Source: Ulva prolifera (taxonomy: Eukaryota > Chlorophyta > Ulvophyceae > Ulvales > Ulvaceae). Taken from it: a stretch of DNA of 64,000 bases. Each line of letters begins with the position of its first letter. The first letter of the stretch is position 1. Shown in pieces: positions 37,470-49,645 of the stretch. Under the pieces are notes generated by a model. It was given only the letters and a program-made list of their open reading frames with translations. It was not told the DNA's origin and searched no databases. The position numbers and the translations under genes are program-made. The stretch is taken from assembly GCA_023078555.1 (NCBI GenBank), contig CM041200.1:6425361-6489360 (forward strand), in the 5' to 3' direction.

Positions 37470-38366
37470 ACTATATCAATTCAAGGTAATTTGTGCGTTT
37501 AGGCTTCAGAAATGCCTTAGAAGTGCCTGAGCACTGCAGGCGAGCGAGCGGGGAGTGGTAAACTGAACATGGTTTCGACTGAGAGACAAAGAAGCCGTCA
37601 ACACGAATAGCTCTAATCTATACAGTGCAGATCAACACATGCAGACGAAGACGTTTCGATCTAGTTCTGTCTCAACTGGCCTTCGGAATGCGTGCCAGTC
37701 TCTATCCGCACGCCACTCGTATGTGAGAAGTGAATGCCATCACCACGCATGTTTGGAGACACAAACGAAACAACAATACAGCATCAGATCTTCAACGTTC
37801 GACAGGCGCGATCAGAATGCACACGCTGCCAAAGAGGAATGTCCGTGTGGAAACCGACCAGCTCATGGCTACCGGGCACCAGCTGCTTAGCACCTGCCCG
37901 CTGACTTGTCGGGACAAGGCGATCGCAAGCGGCAATGCTGACAGCAGGAAGCTCTAAGAGAAAGTCTGGGCAAACCTGCTTCAAGCGGTGCAACGAGGTA
38001 TATAAAAGATGGAGCTCAGGCACACGCATGTCAACCATGTGATTCCTCTTTCGATGCTTCTGACTACTGCCGTTGTGCTACTTCACTCGGACGTGCTGTT
38101 CCGGGGTACTTTCTGAATTTCCCCACCACAAGTCACTTTCAAACTATAGAAAGTGTAGCTGATACTTCTCCCGTCGCTGTTGAATCACCAGACTATTTGT
38201 CTGGTGTTCCGCTGTCACCGGGTCAGGACTTACCTCCCGACTTTGCCTTCTTGCAACCTTCACATCTCCTGGAGGGTTGTGAAGTTTACATACATGCCGA
38301 TGTAGATTCTTGTATATCCGCCTGCGGGCGTGAATGTTTTGTTAAGCTGGGTGATCAAACGACAAG
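37470..38366. promoter_or_regulatory. Divergent spacer between RPAC2 and the RING gene
   Basis: About 900 bp between two start codons facing outward. A TATATAAAAG-like string at about 38000 is a plausible TATA box but could serve either strand or neither. A 64-aa frame at 38197-38391 is unrecognised. Confidence 0.35.
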
Positions 38367-39366
38367 ATGGAGCGTTCAGTGCGAGAGTTGATGGTCGACG
38401 TCGTCGACCGCGTCGCCGAACGATTGAGCCAGATGACAGCTGCTGAGGTGCTGTTTCAGCATCTTTGGGGGCTCTTGCACATTTGCCACGTTAATGAGCA
38501 CGTGCCATATTATGGACGCCTACGGCACCAGAGCATGTGCAAACAACGCAATTCGGCTCCCAAATGCAGAATGAATCTGAGGTCGGCGAGGCTGCTGAGG
38601 TTCGGACGGTGGCTGGCCTTCGCGAGGTGTCCGACGATGACGAGGACTGGACCTGTGCAATCTGCTTAGATGTGCCACAGCACTCCGACCGATGCAGAAT
38701 CGTGGGCTGTGGACATCAGTATTGCGGTACGTCTCAAGAGCCTTCATCTGAATAATTCTTTGCGGGAGGGTGCCTGAATTTGCGCTTTGTGCAGTTATTT
38801 GTGTCGTGCACTGGGCTAGCTCTCGGCCACACCCAGCTCGATGCCCAACATGCAAGACGGCATTTTCCCTGATATCGTTGAACAAGCATCTGGATGGCTC
38901 AATGGCCCTGCAACCAGTGCAGGAGACCGTAGCGATGGTAGCTCGGTCACCTTGGTTCCGAGCCTGGCTTGCACACCGTGATGGGGTGAAAAGCTCAGGC
39001 GGTGGGTCTGCCGGAGCCATGCAGCACGCAGATCCTCGCAGCACATACTCTCTCATGCAAGAGGAATGGGCTGAGGATGAGTTATACTCGTACTTTGAGC
39101 AGGAGTTTGAGGAGGATGAGGAGGTCGAGGAGTACTATGTTGGCCGCAGCAATGGCCACAGACAGGCTTTTGGAAATAGACCATTCGGACCGAATGGATA
39201 TGTGCGTGCTGGTAGAAAGCTTGCTGCTGTTCCCAAACGTCCCAAAGTGAAGCCGTCTGGAGGTGGACGCGCTAGCTCATCTAGTTCTGCCAACCAGCAA
39301 ACCCAGAAAGCTGCTCCACCAGGACGCCGTGCACAGCGCAAAGCGAAGCGTGCTGTTGCTGAATGA
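38367..39366 (+). CDS. RING-HC E3 ubiquitin ligase, plant-type family
   Basis: Three exons: 38367-38447, 38570-38726 and 38795-39366, in consistent phase, giving 269 residues. The N-terminus is MERSVRELMVDVVDRVAERL. The C3HC4 RING is split by intron 2: CAICLD, GCGHQYC, VICVVHWA, then RCPTCK. After it comes FSLISLNKHLDGS and VAMVARSPWFRAW; the LDGS and SPWF blocks are what I recall from a family of plant RING/U-box proteins with the pattern FxxLSxxRxLDGS. The tail holds an acidic patch (EQEFEEDEEVEEYY) and a basic, Ser/Lys/Arg-rich end, suggesting nuclear or RNA-associated location. E3 activity is inferred from complete zinc ligands. A TGTAA element follows 88 nt after the stop. Confidence 0.85.
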
Positions 39367-39780
39367 GTTTAATCATGAGAGCTACTCCACATAGCCTGAG
39401 GCAATGTTTCTGTATATTTAAAGCGCACTGAATGCGACTAACTGCAAAGTTATTGTAACAGTGTATGTTGCGGATGATCCCTTACATTGCAGTCTACAGG
39501 ACTGTTCACCTCCCGGTAAACAGCCGTTTACATGGGCGGGGCGATGCAGGCTTTGGGCCTACCTTGGTCCAGAGCGAAACATTGATACCTGCACAATATG
39601 TCATAACTCTGTTGGGAGGCAAGGTTGAATTGCCGATAGCATATGCCAGGCGATGGCAATGGTGGTCCTGGGCATTGCACATCATCCTACATGACTGCCC
39701 TCGCCTGAGGCAGGCAGCTCTTGCACGAATTGAGTTCAAAGGTTGGTGGATGCAAGAATGAGGTTTGATAACGAATGATA
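39367..39780. other. Intergenic between convergent genes
   Basis: Contains the RING gene 3' end and the 3' end of the next, minus-strand gene. A 98-aa frame (39465-39761, +) is overlapped by another on the opposite strand; neither is recognised. Confidence 0.4.
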
Positions 39781-41592
39781 TCATCGTCGCTCTGCCGCAC
39801 AAATATCTTTGTTCCCAAGCAAAATGTTCACAATGATAGGTTTCGTGATGATACTGAATCCCGTACCTCCGTCTGGGTCAGGAGGCGGTAGTATAGGCAC
39901 TCGTGCACGGCATTCCAAAGGACCATCTTCAGTCCACTTGCTGACGGCACCTGCAGTTGTTGCAGGCAGCTGCACGCGGCGATAGACTATGTCTGCAGCA
40001 ACAGGCCGTGTTCTTGGTATGCAGTCAAAGTGACGCCGGCTTTTCACTCGTGCCCTCCAGTCTTGACTTGCAGAACCTCCTAGCTGAGCTTCTTTCAAGC
40101 GATCTACTGTGTCATGAAGACTGTGGCCAGAACTCATTTCGCAGCCAATTGGCCTCCTTCCAGCTTTGCCAAAGTCAGTATCTTTTACATGTGGTGCCAA
40201 AACTCCTCCAAGAAGATGACCGTTGGCCACAGCATCACATTGCACTTCTGCTTTGCCAGCTGTGGGTGATATCAAATGGTGCCCAATCCAGCTGTCAGAG
40301 TATGCTTTGCATTGGTCACTACGGTTCCCAGGTTGCTTTTCATGTAAGGCATTCTGCATCATACAAAGGTTTCGACATGGAACTGATGCATGCAGTGTTT
40401 CTGCCATCACGCATGTGTATGCTCAGCACTTGCAGTTTGGACTGCTCTGCAGTGGCCTGTCCCAGCTCGCCTGGATGAATACACGTATCTAAATGGCACA
40501 CACTGAAAGATGGTTCAAAATGCCTTTTGTATACAGTGTTGCTGCTTTGTGGCTGATTTGCTCGCTGGGATGTACGCCCTGATGAGCGTACAGAGTGCTA
40601 AGCCACCCCACCTGCTGCATCAACGGAAATAGGTTGGGCCTGCCGAGCCTGATCTCGGGCCCGGCACACCACTGCTTTCCCTTCCCAGGATCAATCAGCT
40701 TGTTGCCCAGCCAACCGTCACTAGATGGTGGTGCAGGGTCACTCTGATTTAGCACCTGAACAAGCCTTCATTCTGGCGATGAACGTCTTGTGTCCATAGT
40801 CAAGTGCAAAACAGTCCTTGGAATAATGCTGATAGCACTGAGCCCACAAAAACTTCAAGACAACGGGAGTCACCTGGAACAAGTTCTTGCGCCCCTTTTT
40901 GTCCTTTGGAGGAGGCACACTTTTCTTGCCAGCGGAAGGGTCAATTGCGACGTTGCCATACCACGCATCAGGCTTGCCATGGGGGTTGCGAAGTTGCAAG
41001 ATACTGAACATGTCAATTTTAGAACGTGTGGCATGCATGGCAACTGTGCCGCCGGTCGATGGCGGTTCTACAGTGTGTGACAACAATGAGACATCGCCCC
41101 AGCCTGTACACATGCCAGTGTACATGAGTGTAAGGGGACCTGCGCGATTGAGCCAAACCCTTGCAGTATTAGGAGATGAATCCTATGCCATTGACACATG
41201 GCCTATGGTCACCATAATATGTCATGAGATTTGCTGCGGCCACAGGTTGGTTTGATTTCCACTCGATGCACCAGCTGATCCAAATGAACAAGAACCTTCC
41301 AGGATTTCGTCGATTTTGAACAACTCAATGAGCAGGATGTCCCACCATGCCGTTTATAGCGCTCAGAGATCACATCTTGTGCGTAGGCGCTGCGAGTCGG
41401 CTCCTGATAACTGTACAGGGGGTGACCAGTGTCTGCGAAAGGAACCAGCGATGTGCGTGCAAACCTCTTCGGCACGTCCTTTCCCTCTGAGATGAAGCTA
41501 TACGACAGGCAACCTCGCTGTGATCGATACTGATTTAAGTCCTCGGCCCAGGAGGTAGGAGCACCGTGGCCCGTCTCATGTGACATTACCAA
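39781..41592 (-). CDS. Unrecognised protein with three copies of a W-G-x-x-I-D-P-like motif
   Basis: Multi-exon minus-strand gene. The start (MVMSHETGHGAPTSWAEDLN) lies at 41592. Coding blocks: about 41270-41592, 40756 to about 41100, 40612 to about 40760 and 39781 to about 40400. Three blocks repeat one pattern: PDAWYGNVAIDPSAGKK followed by KKGRKNLF; SDGWLGNKLIDPGKGKQ followed by LGRPNLF; and SDSWIGHHLISPTAGKA, more diverged. Donors at 40755 (CAG|GTGCTA) and 40611 (CAG|GTGGGG) support the splicing. Exon 1 is rich in Tyr, Ser, Arg and short aromatic-Pro motifs (YSYQEPTRSAY). I do not recognise the family. The tandem short-motif design without hydrophobic cores is common in axonemal microtubule proteins, so a ciliary role is possible but unproven. 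Confidence 0.55.
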
Positions 41593-42135
41593 GCACAGCC
41601 TGAGGGACAGTTCTTACGAGACAGGTAGTAACAGCGGACAGTATGGCCGTGCCCGGACACTGAATCCAATCAGTATAGTGACATCAGAGCCGCGAGTCTC
41701 GCAACCAGCGCCTTATACGCCTGCGGTCGGGACTGCGTCGACAGATGCCCATTGAAGGCTGTCAAGGAGGCACAACGGTACGTGAACGTCTCTTACCGGG
41801 TTCATTCCGCCAATAAGCACATCATGCCACCTTGAACCTGTTGAAGCTGTCGACTGTCCCTAAATTTCGCAGCGATGACCTGACACGCGTTGTGCTCATA
41901 CCGTGGTTGTTAGCATGCATAGGCAGCCAGCACATTGATGGCTACATCCGCAGGCATGGGACCACTTGATAGAACATCGAAATGTACATGTCTGCTTTGA
42001 GATCACAGTTATGGGTTCTCTAGGTCATTGGCTGCCTGTGTTGGTCATGTCACTCACACTTCTTGGGGTATCATTTGCGATGAAAGCCTTTGCCATCTCC
42101 ATGCGCCCATCGCAAGAGCAAGCATAGATTCGTCA
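41593..42135. other. Divergent spacer, no gene recognised
   Basis: Between the start of the motif-repeat gene (-) and the start of the Myb gene (+). Expected to hold both promoters; no clear motif seen. Confidence 0.35.
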
Positions 42136-44500
42136 TGTCTTTATATGAGACTCAAGAGCCGCTGGAAGATGATATACAGGAGCATGCGCTCGGTTTTGCT
42201 CGGCATGTAGATATCGCCCAAGCTGATGCCGCGGCACAGCCTTCAGTGACGGGAAGCAGTCCAAATTTTCACGTATTCTACCATGCGTACAATGAGCTAT
42301 ATAGAAGAAGCTGCGAGCTGTTGCAATTTGCTCAAAGCCGAGGCATCAACGACGGGGCCGGGCTGATTGGTTCTGTGACAGATGAACTGCAGAATCAGAA
42401 ATCGTGTCTTTCGGCGTTTGATGACTATTTGAAGAATGTGTGGGTACGCCCGACGCAGGCTCCAGAAAACTCCTCATGCCATAGCTGCTGGGCGTGCTGC
42501 GACAACTCACTGTATCACCGGGATATGAGAAATGCAGGTACAGATCTACTTAGATGACTCTGCACGCCTACAGGTTTCTCAAATGATGTCAATTCAAACG
42601 ACGATCCAGGGCCTGTTTTCGCAGCTCCCTGAGCTTGTGCAGAATCTGCTTGAGGTTGTCCTTCACAACTCTCCGCCACTCGCAAGCGATTTCCAACTCC
42701 GTCTCATATGCGACTTCCCAGATGTGATTTCTTCATCAGGACATAACTTTGATATTCCTGTCCACAGTTCTATAACTCTGGAGCAAATCATGCATGAGTA
42801 CATCCCCGGCACATTTCAACTGTCCTTCCGCCTACTTTACCAAGGCGAGCCCGTCAATCTGGCAGCTTTGATATTGGATCAGTTGACAAAATCCTTTCAT
42901 GAAGATACTGCAGCAGCGATGCCAGTCCACCCCCGGTCCAAAGCAGCCCCTCAAACACCTGGTCAGCCACAAGCCCAGCATTGGCATTCCCCGCTACAAG
43001 CGGAGGGAAATCTGAACGGGCAAGGCAAGTGCATACGTCCGGAACCTCGTGGAGTCTCGGTTGCGCGACCCTCTGCATCGCCACGTATGCCGCGCACTGA
43101 TAATAAATCGATCTCAAAGAAGCTGCGTCTGCATCAGCAGGTGCGACGCGATACGCAATGCGGTGCATTTTGATTTTGACAATTGTTGTACATGCTGAAT
43201 GTTGTTGCTGGATCCTTCTTGCACGTATAAGATTCATATTATATAAGGGAGAACTTGGCGTCTCAAGGTGCTGAGTGTCAACAGCGGCGTTCCATGCTCA
43301 GATCCATGAACTCGTCTGGGTGGCAGTAAACTGCATTTCATACAGCTCACACTCTGTTTGCATTTGTATTGCAGGAGGTTGATGTTGCGACGCATCCCCA
43401 AAAGCAGAATAAGCCCCTCTCTGCGAAGCAGCTTCTGTCATCTGGTCTTGTGCTGAATCTGCAAAGGTGGGACCATGTAGCGAAAACTTGTTTGGAGAGA
43501 CAACGCGCCGGTCATGCTGCTGCTGCTGAAGACCTTGCGGAGGTTCCCCACATTGCAGGTGCTTCGGGTGCACCCGGCATCAGTCCCAATAATCACACCG
43601 AGACACATCCAAAGGTGGCTCTGCATTCAAAATCTGAGAATCGAATCAGTGGACCAGGTTCGACATCTTTATGATGCTCAAGTGTGCGTGCTCATGCAGA
43701 CTGTGCCCTGCCTAGAAGTGCGTCTGACTGTTGAACAGAATTCACCAAGTTCGCCGGTCCGACTGTGGCACGTACCTCAATACGATGGACGGCTCTGACC
43801 AGCATCATGCATTATGCACTTTCTGTTGCGGTGTGTTGTGACAGATTTCGTCCGCGATCTTGGACCCTTGTAGGTCGTTTTTTTATCACGGCAATGGCTA
43901 TGATGCATTGCAGACACACATCACCACGCATCTCCAAGCACTGGACGGGGCCGCAAGCGGCAGCGCGTGCGCAGTGCATCTGTATCTCCTGCGGCTGTAC
44001 CAGCAGCTGCCAGAGCTGATCCAGTCATGCGAGGTGGTCAAACGTCAGGCCAGCCGCAGCTCCCACCTCACATGGTCAGGTCGCCTGTGGGCCCCACGCC
44101 AGACTCCGCCCCTCGATTCCAGTGGAAGGTTGAAGATGTAACGCTGCTGCTGAAAGGAATTCAACAGTATGGCAGTAAGCAGCCTCCAATTCCTGCTAAA
44201 TCAGCTGCAAGTGGAGTTTGGTTGTTTTAAATTCAGTCAGCTTGTTCATGGTGCTGCTGTTGCTGGGAGGCGTTCTCTTTCCTTGATCTATGACGTACAC
44301 ATTCACGTGCAGAACAGTGGTCGACCATTCAAAGTCAACTCTTTCGAGCACACCCTGGCACAAGCTTTCAGAGCAAGATGAAAGATAAATGGAGATCGTT
44401 GTGCCAAGTTATAGAAAAGAAGCATGCTGCAAGGAAAAGCTTACCTGAGCACCTGTGGAAACAGGTCGAATCGCTGAAAAAGTTGCATGGAATGCAATGA
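42136..44500 (+). CDS. Telobox-type Myb/SANT DNA-binding protein
   Basis: Begins MSLYETQEPLEDDIQEHALG. Exon 1 (42136-42443) and exon 2 (42538 to about 43140) join as NVW|VQIYLDD with GT-AG borders; exon 2 contains TIQGLFSQLPELVQNLLEVV. Exon 3 starts near 43378. The last two exons (to 44174, and 44313-44500) form a single C-terminal Myb repeat: FQWKVEDVTLLLKGIQQYG, KQWSTI, then KMKDKWRSL, close to the VDLKDKWRNL telobox of TRF-type telomere proteins. A C-terminal single Myb with that box and a helical N-terminal half is the TRF-like layout, so binding of double-stranded telomere repeats is a reasonable guess. Around 43.7-44.06 kb the frame changes, which needs one or two short introns; one candidate is only 26 nt (44034-44059). 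That part of the model is unresolved. Confidence 0.65.
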
Positions 44501-45412
44501 GGCATTGTTGGAACAGATTCTAGGTGACAATGCTGGCGCTTATAGGCGCCAAATCATGCAGATGCATGATAAAAATTTTCGGCGCAAATCTGCTACGGTT
44601 ACATCTACAAGGTGATGTGAGACTTGCACAAATGGTGCTGAATGATGTCTATGCACATGAATTTGCATTTGTCGGTTGCCGGGTCTGGCACATAACTGTC
44701 ATAGATTATTGCCTTTTTCCGTGACAGCATTAGGGGTCCCAGCGCTCCAAATGTCGCAGGGCTGTGGCCTGTTGGTGCTTCTACAACTGTAGAGTGTCAT
44801 CAACATTTGATCAGTCTATGCAGCTGAGGACATCTTTGCCAGTTGACCCTGTAAATTGCATTCTCCAAATTTCAGTGCTTGCACTAAAGCGCTGTCGATG
44901 ATTGTGAAAGTGTCCCGCATGCGGCTCGGGTCCCGAGAATGAAGATGCAGGTGTCAAGGCAGCCCATAATCGGATGATTCAAGTGCATTTTGTGGTCCGT
45001 TATGAGAGCAGGTTTGTCCGTTTGGACGGGCCTTCCGTGCATAGCATGAAATGAACGGGCCTCCGGGCAGTCTGAACGTACGCCAATGACAAAAAAGGTG
45101 CGAACGCTGGTCAACAGCAATCAAAAACAAAATACTGTTCCCTCCGTCATGACTTGCGTTCCTCGAAAGTTGTCACTATCTGCCTCTGTCCGCTCATCAC
45201 ATGAGGACCCCTCGCCATTGCTGCGTCATCGGCACTGTGGAGGCTAGCCGCTCTTGTATAACCATACTTTCACTACACCACACACTCGTGCACTTGGTAC
45301 GACATGAGCTGCTATACGAGCTATACAGATGCTTGTCTCTGCCTGATCTGCTCAGCCGGCGACTGGCAGTGTTCCACAGTGAACCATCCGCTAAGTATAG
45401 GCTTCGAAGACG
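44501..45412. other. Intergenic, with one hairpin
   Basis: No gene recognised. A hairpin about 45 nt past the Myb stop (44543-44590) is listed under findings. The right part should contain the SDA1 promoter. Confidence 0.4.
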
Positions 45413-48400
45413 ATGGCGCACAGAAATGCGCAGCTACTTACTCTTCAGGTAGACATTACGTGCTTTCTCAGCTGCTGCTTGCTGTATGGCTGCGTGTATT
45501 TTGCGGTATTGCCCGTGTACATTGTCGACACGAGTCCTGCACACATGTTGGATGTATGCTGGAAATAAACATGATGGAATCTCTTCACCTCTAATTGCAG
45601 TGAATTTAGTGTTCATGATTGGTATTTTTGCAGAGTAATTGCAAGAGAGATCCTGAAAGCTACAGGAGCGAATTTCAGCTGCAGTGGAGCCACTTTCTGG
45701 CTCTGAAAGAACTATTCGCGCTCAAGCCAAATCAAAAGCTGCCTGAGTTCGGAGACATGGTGCACTTTCTGGCACATGTCAGCCAATGCTATACGGAGAT
45801 CGTCCAACCTTTCTCAGACTGCCTGGTTGAGCTGCTCGACATGCATGCAGCCATCCTGCATCCACAGCTGCGGATGCAACTGCTGCAAGCGTTGATGCAT
45901 ATGCGTCATAAGAGAGTATTGGATGCGGAGCCCATTCTTGCGCTGTGCTTCCGCTTGTCCTCCTGCCATGACAAATTGCTGAGGGCCACCTCACATTCAT
46001 ACATAATCCAAGACATCAAGCTCGCCAATTCGAAATCCAGGAATGACGTGCTCAACAAAAATATACAGAACTATCTGTATCGCGTCATTGAGGTGCGTGT
46101 CATTGCTATACATGTCCTCTGTGCCAGGGCATCGAGGACAGGGTCAGACATCACCTAGGAATTCAAAACCTTTGCAAAACTGCCCATGTCGCCATGGTCC
46201 TATTCGAAATTCCCCCTAGCAAGAAGCTCTGGATGTGTCTTTCAGGGAGACGGAGAGGCAGCTGTGAAGCGGGCATTGGCAGTGTGCACGGACCTGTGGC
46301 GGCGCCAGATCTGGCGGGATGCGAGAACCGTCAATGTGATTGCATCCGCAACCGCCCACGAGTCCCCAAACGTCATGCTGGCTGCCCTCAAGTTCTTCCT
46401 CGGTCAGGATGTAGCAGCAGAAGAGGACGCCGGCGATGACCCCGATGCTGAAGACAACACGCCGGACGCCCCCTCAAAGGATGATGTCTACCGAGCGTAT
46501 CACAAGGTTCATGCCGCTCAACTCATCTGGCTTCGGCCTCTATATCCGTCAGAGTCTTGACTGCAATTGCGACCCCATGCCATACGGGTGGCACTGTATG
46601 CTGGCCCCTCCCCACTGTTCCACTGTGCCTGCATTCCACGCCTCCACAAATGGCGCTGCAGCGCTAGCTCTTTGCAGGGCACCCCGACAACAAAGAAGAA
46701 GAAGATCCGCAAGCTCAAGCGCGTCATGCGAGTCGTGGAGAAGTCCAAGCGCCGCGGGCAGGCCGCGAGTGCCGAGTCATTCGCTGCGATGCAGCTGCTG
46801 CATGACCCGCAGTCGTTCGCGGAGCGCCTGCTCGTGCGGTGCCAGGCTCGCGGCGTGAGCTTCGAGATGCGGCTCGCGCTCATGCAGGTCGTGTCACGGG
46901 CCATCGGCGTGCACGAGCTCATCCTTGAGAACTTCTACCCCTTCGTGCAGCGCTACCTCAAGCCGAGCCAGCGGGAGGTGGTCGCGATCCTCGCGGCCGC
47001 CGTGCAGGCGTGCCACCGCCTCGTGCCGTCCGACATGCTGCGGCCGGTGCTGTCGCAGGTAGTCGACCAGTTCGTGCATGACAAGGCTCGGCCAGAGGTG
47101 TGGCCCTGGTATGTATTGCATGGGGACAGCCCTCACGTCCCGTTGCCTCGCCGCAGCAGGTAGCTACCAGTGAAAGCCGGGGCAGGCACTCGGAAGCACC
47201 CACACACAGGAGCCTACGCAGGCATGGCATACACAGCCACCTCGCCGCAGCTCTGCTGTGTGCTTTGCTGGTCCTGGGAGTAGGTGGAGCTGGCAGGGAC
47301 GTCCCAGGCTCGCTGCACTTTCCTGTCCCAAGCGTCAGGTACAACTATGTGAGGATTGTCTAGAATAAATTTGGCCTTTTAACATGTTTGCCTTGCAGCT
47401 GTCTTGCCCATGTGCTGCTGCTTTATGGGATGTTCATGAGGCTGTGACATACAAGTAGCAAACTGACTCTGCCAACATTGTGCACATACTGTTGAAGGGC
47501 CAAGGAAGTGAGTTGCTCAGGCCAGGAAGTTGCAATTGAGTGGGTCGCCCGCTAATGCGCCAACGGGTCGATGTTCAGGTGATGACAGTTGGGCTGAAAA
47601 CTGTGCGGGAGCTATGTGTCAGGTGCCCTCGGGTCATGGACGATGATCTCCTCGGAGATCTTGCACTGTATAAGAAAGAGAAAGACAAGCATGTCAAGAA
47701 CGCAGCAAAAGCTCTAGTCAGCTTGTTCCGGGAGCTGAAGCCAAGCATGCTCGTGAAGAAAGAGCGAGGACGTGGGGCAGACCTGGGCAAAGAGCTGGAC
47801 GAGTATGGTGCAGCTGATGTGAAGTCAAGGTGAGCTAGCAAATCCAATGGCGACTTATTGCCGTGTTGCTGCCTGTTATATAGGAAATATTGGACAAATC
47901 TAACTTCAAATTCTCCATCATCGAAAGTTGATGCTGCGGCTGATGATGGAGGCTATTCATGCAAATATATGCTGCCTTGCTGACTGGCTGCCATAGCAAA
48001 TGACAGGCCGCTGCTTCCTGTATCGTCGCCTTCAGTCTGGAGGCATGTGATTTACGCGCAATCTTGGCACTATACCATAGGCTGATCAACATTCAGAGAA
48101 GAAGCTGAATTGCACTATAATGGTTTGCAGAGTTGATGGTGTGGAGCTGCTCGAAGATGCTCTGAGACGGGGTAAAACTGGTAGTGACGATGATGACAGT
48201 GACGAAGAAGTGGACGACGAAGACGACAAGGATGGGGGTATGGAAGACCAGCAAAGTGAGGATGAAAGGGATGAAGAGAATAATAGTGATGCCACGGGTA
48301 GTCAGTTGGAGGCGATTGCAGAAGGCGATGAGGAAGGTAGTGACTTGGCAGATGACAGTGATGAGGGGGAACAGGGTGATAGCGAAGCTGATGTAGAGTC

Positions 48401-49645
48401 TGAGGATGATGCTGCTGGTCAAGATGAGGCGCCAGAGAGGTCACGTTCAAAGGGGGCAGGGAAGAGGCATGCCCGTGTGGACGAAGCAGAGCCATCAAAG
48501 CCAAAGCTTGATCCTTGTGCTGGTAGTCTCAAGCAACTGAAGCAGCAACTTGCACAAGCAAAGGCTGCAAAAGCTCAAGCCAAGTGTCCAGAAGAAGGGA
48601 TACCAGGTGGAGGCGAAGCTGGGGAAGGTCAGGAAACTGCGATACCTCTGGAGCAAACAAGGATTTTGACACAGGAGGACTTCGAAAGGATACGAAAGCT
48701 GAAGGCATGCGTTCTGTGCTTGTACATACCATGTTGAAGAGAAGCTACATGCTCGTTCAGATCATACTGCCTGCACGAAATCTGCGGGAGACGTCTGTGC
48801 TGTTTTGCTCATCGTTCCAATGACGTCCACTCAACTTTGTTGCAAGCCTGGTGGGGCTCTTGCAGCCCTATTAAACCATGTATATTTACAGATCAAGAAG
48901 ATGGTGAATGAAGCCCTAGCTCAACAGGGATTGAAGAGTGCAAGTCGGCGTGCCAAAGCTAAGGAGGACCTGTATGGTGAGATGGAGGAAGCCCTGGAAG
49001 AGCAGGTGAGCGATGTCTTTGTACTCTTCCTACTGCGGAAGCTCTTCTTCAGAAGTGAAGATGGTGACATTGTCCTACCATGCATGATGATCGATATTTG
49101 CGTGTCTTCTTAACTTGACATGGCCCTCTGCCGGAACTGGCCAGCTGTTCATTCACACATAACACGCGCTGGATCGTCATGTGCGCAGAGCGTGTGAACA
49201 GGTTCACGTAAGTGACCTTTCTCCGACATAAGAGCTGAAGCAGCTCGCGTTGAGTTGTGAGGACTTGTGCACAAGGTGCATGGCATGTCTCTCCAGCTCG
49301 TTCCATTCAGGTTTGACCGTGCTAGATTTGCAGGAAGCCAGAGAAGGGGTAAGTGACCGCAGGCTGAACCCCCATTCCTTGCTGGGAAAACGCAGCGGGC
49401 GTGCAGACAAAGCAGAGCGAATGGCATCAGTTATGGCAGGCAGGGAGGATCGGGAGGAGTTCGGATCTGCGATCAGCCGTAAGAAGCTGAAGTCGGGTGG
49501 CAAGTCCAACATCGAGAAGCAGAAACGGAAGGTATTGCCTTTGGGAGCAATGAAGCAGCAGGCTGCAAACCGTAAGTTGCGTCAAAAACAAAAGAACAAC
49601 CCGAAGCATCAGCGTGGCAGAGCGTCCAGGGGGGCATGGGACTAG
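45413..49645 (+). CDS. SDA1: SDA1 (SDAD1), 60S ribosome biogenesis factor, complete
   Basis: Nucleolar/nuclear protein needed for 60S subunit maturation and export. Eight exons: 45413-45448 (MAHRNAQLLTLQ), 45634-46092 (SNCKRDPESYRSEF), 46246-46506 (DARTVNVIASATAH), 46678-47097, 47579-47829, 48131-48704, 48892-49005 and 49334-49645. They sum to 2427 nt, 808 residues, with all phases consistent. Conserved blocks: CHDKLLRATSHSYIIQDIK, LIHDPQ-like LLHDPQSFAERLL, VHELILENFYPFVQRYLKPS, KEKDKHVKNAAKALVSLFRE, LTQEDFERIR, and ERMASVMAGREDREEFG near the C-terminus. It is longer than the human protein (about 687 aa), chiefly through the acidic Asp/Glu/Ser-rich stretch in exon 6 (48131-48480). The donor after LTQEDFERIRKLK is best read as GC (AAG|GCATGC), though a GTTCTG site 6 nt downstream is also in phase. 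Confidence 0.95.
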
